Notes: generated from the sequence alone by a model not told the origin. Shown: positions 10,543 through 21,286, numbered from the stretch's first letter. The stretch is DNA of 60,282 bases from Nocardioides alcanivorans (GCF_021555175.1 NZ_JAKGRW010000042.1:1-60282), one strand, 5' to 3'. Made by a program: numbers and translations.

Positions 10543-13465
10543 TCAGCTCCGGGGGATCTCGCGCATCTCGAAGGCCTCCACGACATCGCCGATCTTGATG
10601 TCCTGGAAGTTCTTCAGCACCAGACCACACTCGAAGCCCTCGCGGACCTCGCTCGCGTCGTCCTTCTCCCTGCGCAGCGATGCCAGGTCGAGGTTGTCGG
10701 CGATGAGGGCACCGTCGCGCAGCACCCGAACCTTGGCGTTGCGGCGCAGGAGACCCGAGGTGACCATGCAACCAGCAATGTTGCCGGCCCTGGACGAGCG
10801 GAAGATCTCGCGGATCTCCGCCTGACCCAGCTGGGCCTCCTCGTACTCCGGCTTGAGCATGCCCTTGAGAGCCGCCTCGATCTCCTCGATCGCCTGGTAG
10901 ATGACCGAGTAGTAGCGAATCTCGACACCTTCCTTCTCCGCCATCTGGCCCGCCTTGCCCTGGGGCCGGACGTTGAAGCCGATGATGATGGCGTCGGAGG
11001 CAGCAGCCAGGTCGACGTTGGTCTCGGTGATCGCACCGACACCGCGGTCGATGACGCGCAGCGAGACCTCGTCGCCGACGTCGATCTGGGCCAGCGAGTC
11101 CTCGAGGGCCTCGACCGAACCGGACACGTCACCCTTGAGGATGAGGTTGAGCTCCTGGCTCTCGCCCTTCTCCATGGAGGCCATGAAGTCCTCGAGCGTA
11201 CGACGCACGCGCCGCTTGGCCTGGCTGGCCGCACGCTCTCGTGCTTCGCGCTTCTCCGCGATCTGCCGCGCCATCCGGTCGTCCTCGACCACGATGAAGT
11301 TCTGGCCGGCGCCGGGCACCGAGCTCAGACCCAGCACCATGGCGGGACGGGACGGATCCGCGACCTCGATCTCCTGGCCGTGCTCGTCGAGCATGGCACG
11401 GACGCGGCCGTAGGCCGGACCGGCAACGATCGAGTCGCCGACGCGCAGGGTGCCGCGCTGGACCAGGATCGTGGCCACCGGGCCACGACCGCGGTCGAGG
11501 TGAGCCTCGACGACGAGACCCTGGGCGTCCTGGTTGGGGTTGGCACGCAGGTCGAGCGATGCGTCCGCGGTGAGGATGACCGCCTCGAGGAGGTTCTCGA
11601 GGTTGAGCCCTGCCTTGGCGGAGACGTCGACGAACATGGTGTCGCCGCCGTACTCCTCCGGCACGAGGCCGTATTCGCTCAGCTGGCCACGGACCTTGGT
11701 CGCGTCGGCCTCCGGCTTGTCGATCTTGTTGACCGCGACGACGATCGGCACGCCGGCCGCCTTCGCGTGGTTGAGCGCCTCGACCGTCTGCGGCATGACA
11801 CCGTCGTCGGCCGCCACCACGAGGATCGCGATGTCGGTCGCCTGGGCACCACGAGCACGCATGGCGGTGAACGCCTCGTGACCCGGGGTGTCGATGAAGG
11901 TGATGCGTCGCTCGTTGCCGTCGACGTCGGTTGCGACCTGGTAGGCACCGATGTGCTGGGTGATGCCACCGGCCTCGCCGCGGCCCACGTCGGCGTTGCG
12001 GAGTGCGTCGAGAAGACGCGTCTTTCCGTGGTCGACGTGACCCATGACGGTGACGACGGGCGGGCGGGCCTCGAGAGACTCCTCGCCACCCTCGTCGGAA
12101 CCGAACTCGATGTCGAACGACTCGAGCAGCTCGCGATCCTCGTCCTCGGGCGAGACGACCTGGACGATGTAGTTGAGCTCGTCACCCAACAGTTCCAGCG
12201 TCTCGTCGTTGACGGACTCGGTGGCCGTGACCATCTCGCCGAGCGAGAAGAGCATCTGCACCAGGGCTGCCGGATCGACGTTGATCTTCTCGGCGAAGTC
12301 GGTCAGCGACGCACCGCGGGCCAAGCGCACGGTCTCGCCGTCACCCTTGCGGACCCGCACGCCGCCGATGGTCGGGGCCTGCATGGCCTCGAACTCCTGA
12401 CGACGCGCCCGCTTCGACTTGCGACCACGACGCGACGGTCCACCCGGACGCCCGAAGGCACCCTGGGTCTGACCACGCTGGCCGGGACGACCGCCACCGG
12501 GACGACCGCCACCGCTCGGGCCGAAGCCACCACCGGGACGCCCACCGGCGTTGTTGCCGCCGCCGGGGCCACCACGACCCGGAGCACCGGGACGACCGGG
12601 ACCACCGGCACGGCCACCGGGGCCACCACCAGCGCGGCCACCGGGACCGGGACGACTGCCCGGGCCGGATCCGAACGCTGCCGGCGACTTCGGCATCATC
12701 GCCGGGTTGGGACGCGGCATACCCGGACGGCCCTGCCCGCCACCCTCACGGGAGGCCGGGGACGCGGCGGACGCTGGTCGTTGCTGCTGCCAGCACCCGC
12801 ACCTGCACCTGCACCTGCACCTGCACCTGCGCCATCTGCGGCACCGGGCTTGGGTGCCGGACGGCGACCCATGCCCTGGCTGGAGGCGAAGGGGTTGTTG
12901 CCCGGGCGCGGAGCACCGGGACGGCCCACCGGACGCGGTGCCGGAGCACGCGGTGCCGGCTTCGGAGCACCACCGGACGGCTTGGGCGCCGACGGCTTGC
13001 TTGCCGGGGCGGCCTTCGCTGCCGGGGCTTCGGGAGCGGCCGGTTCGGCGGGCGCCTGCGCAGCGGCAGGAGCATCCGGGACCTCTGCTTCAGGAGCCGC
13101 AGGGGCTTCCGGCGCCTTGGGGGCACGCGGACCAGGCCGCGGGCCGGGACGCATCGGTGCCTTGGCCGCGGGGGTTGCGGCTTCAGTGGATTCGGTCGAC
13201 TCGGCTGCCTGGGGGCGGCCGCAGCCTTCTTGGCCGGCGCCTTCTTCACCGGGGCCTTGGGGGCCTCAGCGGGGGCGTCGGAGGAGGAGCCACCAGCAGC
13301 CTTGAGCTGCTCGCCGTACTCCTTCTTGAAGCGCATCGCGACCGGCGGTTCCACGGTCGAGGATGCAGACTTGACGAATTCGCCCATCTCCTTCAGCTTT
13401 TCGAGAACGAACTTGCTCTCGACGCCGAATTCCTTGGCGAGTTCATGGACTCGGGGCTTGGCCAC
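10543..13465 (-). CDS. infB: Translation initiation factor IF-2 (frame broken by two apparent indels)
   Basis: IF-2 is the GTPase that brings fMet-tRNA to the 30S P site and promotes subunit joining. The repaired protein is about 974 residues. The N-domain starts [21 protein letters not shown] long Pro/Ala/Gly-rich linker follows, then the second IF2N segment and the GTPase domain with G1 GHVDHGKT (about residue 475), DTPGHEAF (G3) and NKID (G4), then the C-terminal domains to the end (EMREIPRS). Single bases are missing at G5 13211-13215 (KKAAAAP should continue QAAESTEST) and near 12758-12761 (RPPRP should continue ASREGGG). An essential gene cannot be broken this way, so these are probably sequence errors. 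A hexamer tandem repeat lies in the linker. Confidence 0.93.
12801..12830 (+). repeat. Hexanucleotide tandem repeat (ACCTGC x5) within infB
   Basis: Five perfect copies of ACCTGC. On the minus strand they encode alternating Gly-Ala in the disordered IF-2 linker. Repeats like this can vary in copy number by slippage while keeping the frame, changing linker length. Confidence 0.85.
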
Positions 13466-13604
13466 GCTTCTCCTTCTGGCCCCGGCCCAGGCCCTGCCGA
13501 TTGCAGGGTGGTGCGACGAAGCCGTTAGTGGTTGTGCATGCTCATCGGGAGTTACTCATCGAGTGCTCATGAGCTGCTGCTCCAGTTTCTGTCGGTCATC
13601 ACGG

Positions 13605-13922
13605 TCATTTGTTGACAAGCAAGGTGATGTGGCTCCGTACGGCGTCGACGTCCGGCCCCGCAGCGAGCCGGAGGGCTCGTGCAAAAGCTCGGCGACGGAC
13701 CGCCAGTTCCAAGCACTCGACCGTGGGGTGCAGGTGTGCACCGCGGCCGGGGGCCGAGCCCCGCAGATCCGGTACGACGGTCAGTCCCGTCGCGTCCGGG
13801 TCGTTGACGACTCGCAACAACTCGCTCTTCGCAGCTCGTTCCCGGCATCCGATGCAGGTCCGGACAGGTCCCGTGAAGGACCCTGCGTCTGGGCATGCGG
13901 AAGGACGGCGTTCTCGAACCAC
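13605..13922 (-). CDS. YlxR family protein (RNA-binding, RNase P modulator family)
   Basis: A 105-residue YlxR/DUF448 protein between nusA and infB, its conserved place in Gram-positive genomes. The family motif PVRTCIGCRERAAKSELLRVV-type begins about residue 19, with CxxC followed by R, then GRGAHLHPTVECLELA. YlxR proteins bind RNA, and in Bacillus the family member modulates RNase P; the role here is inferred from family. A GTG at 13920-13922 gives the longest frame; the conserved part begins about 18 residues later, so the true start could be slightly downstream. Confidence 0.88.
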   Translation of the reverse strand: MVRERRPSACPDAGSFTGPVRTCIGCRERAAKSELLRVVNDPDATGLTVVPDLRGSAPGRGAHLHPTVECLELAVRRRAFARALRLAAGPDVDAVRSHITLLVNK

Positions 13923-14049
13923 TGTGCTGCAACTCTACTCCCCCAGGTGCCGGAATCACGAACCGGCCTCACCCCGGTGGTCGAGCCCACCCAGACCCCA
14001 CCCTCGGTCGTCACCGACCGGGGCTCAACCCGCTCGCACGAATCCGTTC

Positions 14050-15026
14050 CTAGTCGTCGGAGCCGGGCTCATCCGAGCGGATGTCGATGCGCCACCCGGT
14101 GAGGCGAGCAGCGAGGCGGGCGTTCTGGCCCTCCTTGCCGATGGCCAGGGAGAGCTGGAAGTCGGGAACCGTGACCCGGGCCGAGCGCTCACTGGTGGAG
14201 ATGATCTCGACCTTGCTCACCTGCGCCGGCGACAACGCACTGCCCACGAGCTTGGCCGGGTCGTCGGACCAGTCGACGATGTCGATCTTCTCACCGCTGA
14301 GCTCGGCCATCACGTTGCGGACCCGCTGGCCCATGGGGCCGATGCAGGCACCCTTGGGGTTGACTCCCTGCACCTTCGAGGTCACTGCGATCTTGGTGCG
14401 GTGGCCGGCCTCACGGGCGATGGCAGCGATCTCGACCGTGCCGTCAGCGATCTCGGGGACCTCGAGCGCGAAGAGCTTGCGAACGAGGTTGGGGTGGGTG
14501 CGCGAGAGGGTGATCTGCGGACCGCGTGGCCCCTTGCGCACCGACACGACCAGGCACTTGATGCGCTCGCCGTGCGTGTAGGTCTCGGTGGGGACCCGCT
14601 CCCCAGCGGCAGGATCGCCTCGAGCTTGCCGAGGTCGACCATCACGTCGTCGGGATTGCGACCCTGCTGGATCACGCCCGAAATGATGTCGCCCTCTCGC
14701 CCGGAGAACTCACCGAAGCGAATTTCGTCCTCGGCGTCGCGCAGTCGCTGGAGCATGATCTGCTTCGCCGTCGTGGCGGCGATGCGGCCGAAGCCGGCCG
14801 GCGTGTCGTCGTACTCACCGACGACGTTGCCCTCGCTGTCGAGCTCGGCGGCGAGCACGCTGACGTGGCCGTTCTTCTGGTCGAGTACGACGCGCGCACG
14901 CTCCTGAGCGCCCGGCGACTTCTGGTAGGCGGTCAGCAGAGCCTGCTCGATCGCCTCCACCAGCACGGAGAACTTGATCTCCTTCTCGTGCTCGAGCGCA
15001 CGCAGGAGGTTGAGGTCGATGTCCAT
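14050..15026 (-). CDS. nusA: Transcription termination/antitermination factor NusA (frame broken by an apparent indel)
   Basis: NusA binds RNA polymerase and modulates pausing, termination and antitermination. The repaired protein is about 325 residues, the short actinobacterial form without C-terminal acidic repeats. The N-domain starts [17 protein letters not shown]. An S1 domain follows ([12 protein letters not shown]), then two KH domains ([17 protein letters not shown] and [20 protein letters not shown]). One base is missing in the C4 run 14601-14604; across it LEAILPL continues [13 protein letters not shown]. The start ATG overlaps the rimP stop by one base (TGATG), so the two are coupled. 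Confidence 0.93.
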
Positions 15027-15507
15027 CAGGCTGGTCCTTCGGGTCGGTTGAACTCGATCTGGACGAGTGCCTTCGCGATCTCGTCGAAGGCCACCTCGCG
15101 GGTGTCGTCGCCCACCCGGAGGGTGACGGTGGTGTCGGTGTTGTCGAGGATGCGGCCGACGACCTCCCCTCTTCTGCGAGGGCGACCTTGACCAGGCGGG
15201 TCTGGTTGCGGCGCCAGTGGCGCGGCAGCGTCAGCGGTCGGTCGACGCCGCGTGAGGTCACCTCGAGGGTGTAGGGCAGCTCGCCCATCACGTCGTCGGT
15301 ATCGAGCGCGTCGGAGACGACCGACGTGGCCTCAGCGACGTCATCGAGGGTGACCCCGCCGTCCTTGTCGACGGCGATGCGGAGCACCCGACGCTTTCCA
15401 GCGGGCGTGAGCTCGACGGCCTCGACGTCCATCTCCAAGGCGGCCAGGGGGCCGGTCAGTACGGTCCGAATTCGATCCGTCACGGCGTCAGATTTGGCGC
15501 TGTTCAT
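15026..15507 (-). CDS. rimP: Ribosome maturation factor RimP (frame broken by an apparent indel)
   Basis: RimP supports 30S subunit maturation. The repaired protein is about 160 residues. It reads [20 protein letters not shown], then [16 protein letters not shown] and [15 protein letters not shown], all family hallmarks, and ends with an SH3-like C-domain ([19 protein letters not shown]). A base is missing at the C4 run 15166-15169; beyond it the correct frame ends in [10 protein letters not shown] at 15026, touching nusA. The ATG at 15505-15507 has a strong Shine-Dalgarno (AAGGAGGT) just upstream, which fixes the start. Confidence 0.92.
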
Positions 15508-15644
15508 GGACGAGACCTCCTTGTGCTGTTGTCGGCGACAACCATAGCCGCAACCGGACCGACTTCTGACCTCCGCAGGTCGGCCGAGCGTGCCGAGGAG
15601 GCGCACCTCACGGGCGGCTGGTGGTGCCCACTAGAGTGCCCCGC

Positions 15645-16133
15645 GTGTCTGCAGCCTCCATGATCAGCCGCCGTCGCGCAGTGCTGGTGCCGCTCACCGT
15701 GTCGGCGGCAGCCCTGGCGGGCTGCCGATGGGGGCCTGAGTCGGCGTCGGAACAGGTCGCCTCGGGTGCCACTCCCCCACCACGCGACGCCGACCAGCAG
15801 CTGGTGGACCGCGCGGTGACCGCCATCAGCGACACAGCAGCAGTCGTCTCGAGCGCGATCGGCCAGCGCCCCCGCCTGCGCCAAGGCCTCGCCGGCTTCA
15901 GCACACTCCACGAGGCGCACCTGCGGCACCTGGGCGCCCCAGCCGGGGAACCCGCCCCGGAGTCCCGACCGGCACCCACGATGGCCGCCGTGCTCACCGC
16001 CGAGCGCAAGCTTCAGGACACCCTCGTCGACCTCGCCGGGCAGTCCGGCAGCGGCCAACTGGCCCGCAGCCTCGCCTCCATGGCGGCCGGCGTGGCCCAA
16101 CACCTCGCCCTCGTCCTCAAGGTGGATCAGTGA
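15645..16133 (+). CDS. Small lipoprotein, function unknown
   Basis: About 162 residues. A twin-Arg-like basic start (MISRRRAVLV) leads into a hydrophobic segment and the lipobox LAGC, so the mature protein would be a lipid-anchored extracytoplasmic protein starting at Cys. The rest is helical and Ala/Leu-rich (ERKLQDTLVDLAGQSGSGQLARSL). A GTG at 15645 or the ATG at 15660 could be the start; I show the GTG. It overlaps the next gene by 4 bp (GTGA). The pair, next to nusA/rimP but divergent, is common in actinobacteria and may work together; no function is known to me. Confidence 0.7.
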   Translation: MSAASMISRRRAVLVPLTVSAAALAGCRWGPESASEQVASGATPPPRDADQQLVDRAVTAISDTAAVVSSAIGQRPRLRQGLAGFSTLHEAHLRHLGAPAGEPAPESRPAPTMAAVLTAERKLQDTLVDLAGQSGSGQLARSLASMAAGVAQHLALVLKVDQ

Positions 16134-16546
16134 GTCCTGCAGACGACCTCAACGAGGTGTTGACTGGCGAGCACGCAGCGGTCTGGCTGCTCGCAACGCT
16201 GGGTGGACGGCTCTCCGCTGCCGCGAACCCCGACCTGAACACCGCCGTACGAGGGGCGCACGGGATGCATCGCGCACGCCGCGACCAACTGGTGCAGCGC
16301 CTGCTCGACCTCGAGGCGACCCCGGCCGCGGCAGCCCTGGCCTACGAGCTTCCCAACGCTGCGAGCAACGCGGAGCAGATCAGGCGAGCCGCGCTGCAGG
16401 TGGAGACCCGCTGCACCGCGCTCTACTCCGATCTCGTCTCCCGCACCGACGGAGGCGATCGCAGTTGGGCAGTGCGTGCCCTGCTCGACTCCGCTGTCCG
16501 TCAACTCGGGTTGGGCGGCAGCCCGAGCGACCTTCCCGGCACCTGA
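16130..16546 (+). CDS. Ferritin-like DUF4439 domain protein
   Basis: A 138-residue all-helical protein resembling the actinobacterial DUF4439 family, a ferritin-like four-helix bundle. Visible features are the helix EHAAVWLLATLGGRL, a central GAHGMHRARRDQLVQRLLD and a C-terminal helix (SWAVRALLDSAVRQLG). The GTG at 16130-16132 overlaps the stop of the lipoprotein gene, so the two are co-translated. A strong hairpin follows at 16558-16604. No catalytic assignment is possible; metal ligands are not obvious. Confidence 0.7.
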   Translation: MSPADDLNEVLTGEHAAVWLLATLGGRLSAAANPDLNTAVRGAHGMHRARRDQLVQRLLDLEATPAAAALAYELPNAASNAEQIRRAALQVETRCTALYSDLVSRTDGGDRSWAVRALLDSAVRQLGLGGSPSDLPGT

Positions 16547-16557
16547 CGACCGGAAAC

Positions 16558-16604
16558 ACAGGCGGCGCGTGGGTGGTCCCGAGATCCACCCACGCGCCGT
16601 CTGT
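16558..16604 (+). terminator. Strong intrinsic-terminator-like hairpin
   Basis: A 19-bp stem with one G-U pair (16558-16576 with 16586-16604, 9-nt loop) begins 12 bases past the DUF4439 gene stop. It closes the lipoprotein/DUF4439 operon. Confidence 0.75.
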
Positions 16605-16672
16605 TCCACGAACCGCCAATCCATCGTGCACTGAATTGCATGCTTGTTCCTACTCACACGGCGTGCAGGTTC

Positions 16673-16701
16673 TTGCAGTGCACAAACTCGCAACTTGTAA
16701 G
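16673..16701 (+). promoter_or_regulatory. Possible sigma-70-type promoter for the GNAT gene
   Basis: TTGCAG (16673-16678) and TGTAAG (16696-16701) are spaced by 17 bases in an AT-richer stretch about 50 bases before the ATG at 16753. The match to consensus is partial, so this is tentative. Confidence 0.3.
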
Positions 16702-16752
16702 ACCCAGAAAAACACCTCGCACCGACAGCGCATCGCTTGCTTGGATGGGCGC

Positions 16753-17271
16753 ATGCCGCTGCGCGCCCCTGACTTCGCCCACTTTCCCGAGTTCTGCGAT
16801 CTGCTCGCCGACTACGAGCCCGGCGAGCTCCACGGTTCCGGCTTCTGGGGTGACCGCCAGCCCGTGCTGACCACCGAGGGCTACCGGGCCTGGGTGGAGG
16901 AGCTGCTGGCCGAGGGAGACGAGTCCCTGCCCGCCCGTGAGGGCAGGGTGAGGTGCTCCTATTTCTGGATCACCGACGATGACGGCACCTGGGTCGGCTT
17001 CCTCGCGCTGCGTCGTACGCTCAACGACTTCCTGCTGGAGGAGGGCGGCCACATCGGCTACTCCGTGCGCAGCTCACGTCGCCGCGAGGGACATGCCACT
17101 CGGGCCCTCCGCGATGCCCTCGGAGAAGCCGCAGCCCTCGGCCTGGACCGGGTGCTGGTCACCTGCGACGACGACAACGCCCCCTCCGCCCGCACCATCG
17201 AGAGCAACGGAGGCACCTACGAGGACTCCCGCAACGGCAAGCGCCGCTACTGGATCCGCACCCATTCCTGA
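16753..17271 (+). CDS. GNAT family N-acetyltransferase
   Basis: A 172-residue GNAT enzyme that would transfer an acetyl group from acetyl-CoA to an amine; the substrate is unknown. The acetyl-CoA pyrophosphate loop is GYSVRSSRRREGHATRALR (R-x-x-G-x-A type) at about residue 110, followed by LGLDRVLVTCDDDNAPSARTIESNGG, the typical helix-strand end of GNATs. The ATG at 16753 is preferred because the frame upstream crosses the terminator of the previous operon. It stands alone and faces proS across a perfect inverted repeat. Confidence 0.8.
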   Translation: MPLRAPDFAHFPEFCDLLADYEPGELHGSGFWGDRQPVLTTEGYRAWVEELLAEGDESLPAREGRVRCSYFWITDDDGTWVGFLALRRTLNDFLLEEGGHIGYSVRSSRRREGHATRALRDALGEAAALGLDRVLVTCDDDNAPSARTIESNGGTYEDSRNGKRRYWIRTHS

Positions 17272-17283
17272 TCAGGAAATGCT

Positions 17284-17346
17284 GGATCGTCCCTAACAGA
17301 TTTGTAGGTTCCCAGCGAAAAACTACAAATCTGTTAGGGACGATCC
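17284..17346. repeat. Perfect 24-bp inverted repeat between convergent genes
   Basis: 17284-17307 is exactly complementary to 17323-17346, with a 15-nt loop (17308-17322) containing five As. The stem is unusually AT-balanced for this genome. It lies between the convergent GNAT and proS genes, so it may serve as a bidirectional terminator; its length and perfection also fit a REP-type mobile palindrome. Confidence 0.85.
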
Positions 17347-17377
17347 GGCTCGAACGGGGTTGCCGGGCGGTGGGAGG

Positions 17378-19153
17378 TCAGGCCGAGAGGTGAGCGACGA
17401 CGTCGGCGAGGGGTACGTCGGCCCGGTCGCCCGTGCGGCGGTCCTTCACCTCGACGACACCATCGACCAGGCCCTTGCCGACCACGACGATGGTGGGCAC
17501 GCCCATGAGCTCGGCGTCCTTGAACTTCACCCCGGGGCTGACCTTGCCGCGACGGTCGTCGTAGATGACGTCCAGGCCGGCCGCCTGCAGCTGGTCGGCG
17601 AGCGCGTCGGCCGCATCGAAGAGCTCCTCGCCCTTGCCCGCAGCCACCAGGTGCACATGGGCCGGGGCGATCTCGCGGGGCCAGCACAGACCCAGCTCGT
17701 CGTGGTTGTCCTCGGCGATCGCAGCCACGGCACGGGAGACGCCGATGCCGTAGGAGCCCATCGTGACGGTGACGAGCTTGCCGTTCTCGTCGAGCACCTT
17801 GAGGTCGAGAGCCTCGGCGTACTTGCGACCCAGCTGGAAGATGTGGCCCATCTCGATGCCACGTGCCGAGGAGAGGGTTCCGCCGTCGTCGCTGCCACAG
17901 TTGGGGCAGAGGTCCCCGTCGCGCACCTCAGCGGCCTCGATCGTGCCGTCGGCGGTGAAGTCACGGCCGGCGACGAGATCGACGACATGTCGACCGTCCA
18001 CGTCAGCGCCGGTCACCCAGCGGGTGCCCTCGACGATGCGGGGGTCAAGCAGGTAGCGAATGCCGGAGCTGGACTCCTCCCCCAGCACGCCGGGGCCGAT
18101 GTAGCCCTTGACGAGCTCGGGGTGCTTGGCGAACTCGGCCTCGTCCATGGGCTCGACCTCGATCGGCTCGAGCTGACCCTCGAGCCGCTTCTGGTCGACC
18201 TCGCGGTCGCCGGGCAGGCCGATCGCCAGCGGCTCCCGGGTGCCGTCGGGGTGCTTGAGCACCAGCAGCACGTTCTTGAGCGTGTCGCCGGCATCCCACG
18301 CACGGTCATCCCTGGGGAACTGTGCATTGAGCAGGTCGACCAGCGACTCGATGGTCGGAGTGTCGGGCGTCGCCTCGGCGTGCGCGGCCGGGACATGGGT
18401 GTGGTCGAGAGCCGGGGGCACCGGAACGGTCACCGCCTCGACGTTGGCGGCGTAGCCACAGCTGCTGCACTGCACGAAGGTGTCCTCGCCGACGACCGAA
18501 CGGGCCAGGAACTCCTCGGACTTCGAGCCACCCATCGCACCGGCGGTCGCCTTGACGATGACATAGTCGAAGCCGAGGCGGTCGAAGGTCTTGATGTAGG
18601 CGGCCCGGTGTGCGGCGTAGGACTTGTCGAGGCCCTCATCGGTGGTGTCGAAGGAATAGGAGTCCTTCATCACGAACTCGCGACCACGGAGCACGCCGGC
18701 ACGGGGGCGCGCCTCGTCGCGGTACTTGTTCTGGATCTGGTAGAGCCAGACCGGCAGGTCCTTGTAGGAGGAGTAGAGGTCCTTCACCGCAAGGGTGAAC
18801 ATCTCCTCGTGGGTGGGGCCGAGCAGCAGGTCCGCACCCTTGCGGTCCTGCACCCGAAAGAGGTTGTCGCCGTACTCGGTCCAGCGGTTGGAGGCCTCGT
18901 AGGGCTCGCGAGGCAGCAGTGCCGGGAACTGCAGCTCCTGGGCACCCATGGCGTCCATCTCCTCGCGCACGATGCCCTCGACATTGCGCAGCACCCGCAG
19001 GCCCAGCGGCAACCACGTGTAGATGCCGGGCGCGGCACGGCGCACGTAGCCGGCACGCACCAGCAGCTTGTGGCTCGGCACCTCGGCGTCCGCCGGGTCG
19101 TCGCGCAGGGTACGGGCGAACAACTGGGACATGCGGAGGATACGGGCGCTCAT
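17378..19153 (-). CDS. proS: Prolyl-tRNA synthetase
   Basis: Charges tRNA-Pro with proline. The 591-residue bacterial-type enzyme has class II motif 2 ([20 protein letters not shown]), an insertion editing domain between about residues 225 and 400, motif 3 ([13 protein letters not shown]), and a C-terminal anticodon-binding domain ending DVVAHLSA. The ATG at 19151-19153 ([18 protein letters not shown]) is preferred over an upstream ATG at 19192 because it gives the conserved ProRS start. The frame is intact throughout. It is monocistronic by appearance, with the 24-bp palindrome downstream. Confidence 0.95.
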   Translation of the reverse strand: MSARILRMSQLFARTLRDDPADAEVPSHKLLVRAGYVRRAAPGIYTWLPLGLRVLRNVEGIVREEMDAMGAQELQFPALLPREPYEASNRWTEYGDNLFRVQDRKGADLLLGPTHEEMFTLAVKDLYSSYKDLPVWLYQIQNKYRDEARPRAGVLRGREFVMKDSYSFDTTDEGLDKSYAAHRAAYIKTFDRLGFDYVIVKATAGAMGGSKSEEFLARSVVGEDTFVQCSSCGYAANVEAVTVPVPPALDHTHVPAAHAEATPDTPTIESLVDLLNAQFPRDDRAWDAGDTLKNVLLVLKHPDGTREPLAIGLPGDREVDQKRLEGQLEPIEVEPMDEAEFAKHPELVKGYIGPGVLGEESSSGIRYLLDPRIVEGTRWVTGADVDGRHVVDLVAGRDFTADGTIEAAEVRDGDLCPNCGSDDGGTLSSARGIEMGHIFQLGRKYAEALDLKVLDENGKLVTVTMGSYGIGVSRAVAAIAEDNHDELGLCWPREIAPAHVHLVAAGKGEELFDAADALADQLQAAGLDVIYDDRRGKVSPGVKFKDAELMGVPTIVVVGKGLVDGVVEVKDRRTGDRADVPLADVVAHLSA

Positions 19154-19195
19154 GGCGGCAAGGTTATCCGCGCTCGACGCGCCGCCCCGCATCGG

Positions 19196-20035
19196 TCAGA
19201 ACATCACCGTCATGAAGCGCTCGGTCTCGCGGAACCCGACCCGTTCGTACGCCGTCCGCGCGGCCTCGTTGTAGTCGTTGACGTAGAGCGAGGCGACAGG
19301 CGCGATGTTGCGGCGGACCAGTTCCACGACGGCTGCCATGCCGCGGGTGGCGAGACCCTCACCTCGGCGGTCGGGGACGACATAGACCCCTTGGATCTGG
19401 GCGGCCTGGGTGCTGGCGCAGGCAACCTCCGCCTTGAAGACGACGCGACCCTCGTCGATCCGCGAGAACTGCCACCCCTTGTTGATGAGCTGGTTGACGC
19501 GTGCGCGGTAGAGGTCGGCACCGCCGCCGGACTCCGGGGAGATGCCCACCTCCTCGGTGTACATCGCCACGCATGCCGGATAGACGAGATCGATCTGGTC
19601 GCGGGTGGTGGTGACGACCAACGGGTCGGGCTCCACCAACGGGGTGCTGGCGATCTCCAGGTGCGGTTGGTGGGCGCGGATCTCCCGCGCTGGGCCCCAG
19701 TCGGGCTCGAGTCGCTCCCACAGCGGACCGACCTGCCCCACTGGGCCGACGATCGTCGCGACGCTGCGGCGTGACCAGAGCGCGTGCTTGACGAAGGCGT
19801 CGATGTCAGCCGCACCGCAGCCGATCGGCACCAGATTGGCGCCGATGTGCATCGCGGCGACCAGCTCCTCGCCGAGGAAACGACCCCAGACCTCGCCGCC
19901 GAGCCATCGCGGCTCGAGGCTGGTCAGGCGCGCCCGATGCTCGACGAAGACGTTGACCACCGGGTCACGATCGGTGAGCTGCACGAACTGCGTGAAGTCG
20001 GCGGGGCCGAGCACCCGGACGGTCTCGTTGGTCAC
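19196..20035 (-). CDS. GNAT family N-acetyltransferase with DUF4081 N-domain
   Basis: A 279-residue protein with an N-terminal DUF4081-like domain (MTNETVRVLGPADFTQFVQL, then NVFVEHRARL) and a C-terminal GNAT domain. The acetyl-CoA loop is VYVVPDRRGEGLATRGMAAV at about residue 217, followed by SLYVNDYNEAARTAYERVGF. This two-domain architecture is common in actinobacteria between ispG and proS, as here. The acetyl acceptor is unknown. The start ATG fits the family. Confidence 0.88.
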   Translation of the reverse strand: MTNETVRVLGPADFTQFVQLTDRDPVVNVFVEHRARLTSLEPRWLGGEVWGRFLGEELVAAMHIGANLVPIGCGAADIDAFVKHALWSRRSVATIVGPVGQVGPLWERLEPDWGPAREIRAHQPHLEIASTPLVEPDPLVVTTTRDQIDLVYPACVAMYTEEVGISPESGGGADLYRARVNQLINKGWQFSRIDEGRVVFKAEVACASTQAAQIQGVYVVPDRRGEGLATRGMAAVVELVRRNIAPVASLYVNDYNEAARTAYERVGFRETERFMTVMF

Positions 20036-20134
20036 GGCGGGGAGCCTAGTGTCTTTCCAGCACGCGTGGGCACGCCGATACCGGGAACCGGCCCGTCGGC
20101 ACGGAGATCGTCACCAGCGAGACAGGAACCGGCG

Positions 20135-21286
20135 TCAGGAGACCGTGACCTCGGCGCCGGCGCCCGGCTCTGCCTCCATGCCCTCCGCGATGCGCATGGC
20201 CTCCTCGATCAGGGTCTCCACGATCTTGGACTCGGGGACGGTCTTGATGACCTCGCCCTTGACGAAGATCTGACCCTTGCCGTTGCCGGAGGCGACCCCC
20301 AGGTCGGCCTCGCGCGCCTCGCCCGGGCCGTTGACGACACAGCCCATGACGGCGACGCGCAGCGGCACCTCGAGGCCGTCGAGGCCGGCCGTGACCTCTT
20401 CTGCGAGCTTGTAGACGTCGACCTGAGCGCGTCCGCAGGACGGGCAGGAGACGATCTCGAGGCGGCGGGGCTTGAGGTTGAGCGACTCCAGGATCTGGAT
20501 GCCGACCTTGACCTCCTCGACCGGCGGCGCGGAGAGCGAGACGCGGATGGTGTCTCCGATGCCGCGGCTGAGCAGCGCACCGAATGCGGTGGCCGACTTG
20601 ATGGTGCCCTGGAAGGCGGGCCCGGCTTCGGTGACACCGAGGTGCAACGGCCAGTCACCGGCTTCGGCAAGGAGCTCGTAGGCACGCACCATGACCACGG
20701 GATCGTTGTGCTTCACCGAGATCTTGAAGTCGTGGAAGTCGTGCTCCTCGAAGAGGCTCGCCTCCCACACGGCCGACTCGACGAGGGCCTCCGGGGTCGC
20801 CTTGCCGTACTTGGCCAGCAGCCTCTTGTCGAGGGAGCCGGCGTTGACACCGATGCGGATGCTCGTGCCGTGGTCCTTGGCTGCGGCCGAGATCTCCTTG
20901 ATCTGGTCATCGAACTGCCGGATGTTGCCCGGGTTGACCCGGACCGCCGCACATCCCGCCTCGATGGCCGCGAAGACATACTTGGGCTGGAAGTGGATGT
21001 CGGCGATGACCGGGATCTGCGCCTTCCGTGCGATTGCCGGGAGCGCGTCGGCGTCGTCCTGGCTCGGGCACGCCACGCGCACGATGTCGCAGCCCGCTGC
21101 CGTGAGCTCGGCGATCTGCTGCAGCGTCGAGTTGACGTCGGAGGTGAGCGTGGTGGTCATCGACTGCACCGAGATCGGGGAGTCACTGCCCACGCCGACC
21201 TTGCCGACCTTGATCTGACGCGTCGTACGGCGGGGTGCCAGCACCGGTGGCGGGGCTGCGGGCATGCCGAGGGAGATCGAGGTCAT
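20135..21286 (-). CDS. ispG: 4-hydroxy-3-methylbut-2-enyl diphosphate synthase (flavodoxin type)
   Basis: IspG (GcpE) performs the penultimate step of the MEP isoprenoid pathway, converting methylerythritol cyclodiphosphate to HMBPP with a 4Fe-4S cluster. At 383 residues it is full length. The TIM-barrel part has [18 protein letters not shown] and VRVNPGNIR; cluster cysteines lie in [10 protein letters not shown] and [15 protein letters not shown]. dxr, another MEP gene, lies three genes upstream, and the spacing between is filled by the M50 protease and MFS genes, a conserved actinobacterial order. Confidence 0.96.
   Translation of the reverse strand: MTSISLGMPAAPPPVLAPRRTTRQIKVGKVGVGSDSPISVQSMTTTLTSDVNSTLQQIAELTAAGCDIVRVACPSQDDADALPAIARKAQIPVIADIHFQPKYVFAAIEAGCAAVRVNPGNIRQFDDQIKEISAAAKDHGTSIRIGVNAGSLDKRLLAKYGKATPEALVESAVWEASLFEEHDFHDFKISVKHNDPVVMVRAYELLAEAGDWPLHLGVTEAGPAFQGTIKSATAFGALLSRGIGDTIRVSLSAPPVEEVKVGIQILESLNLKPRRLEIVSCPSCGRAQVDVYKLAEEVTAGLDGLEVPLRVAVMGCVVNGPGEAREADLGVASGNGKGQIFVKGEVIKTVPESKIVETLIEEAMRIAEGMEAEPGAGAEVTVS

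Noticed and set aside
10318..13305. A 995-codon plus-strand frame over infB
   Set aside because: Antisense shadow of infB; its sequence has no recognisable protein features.
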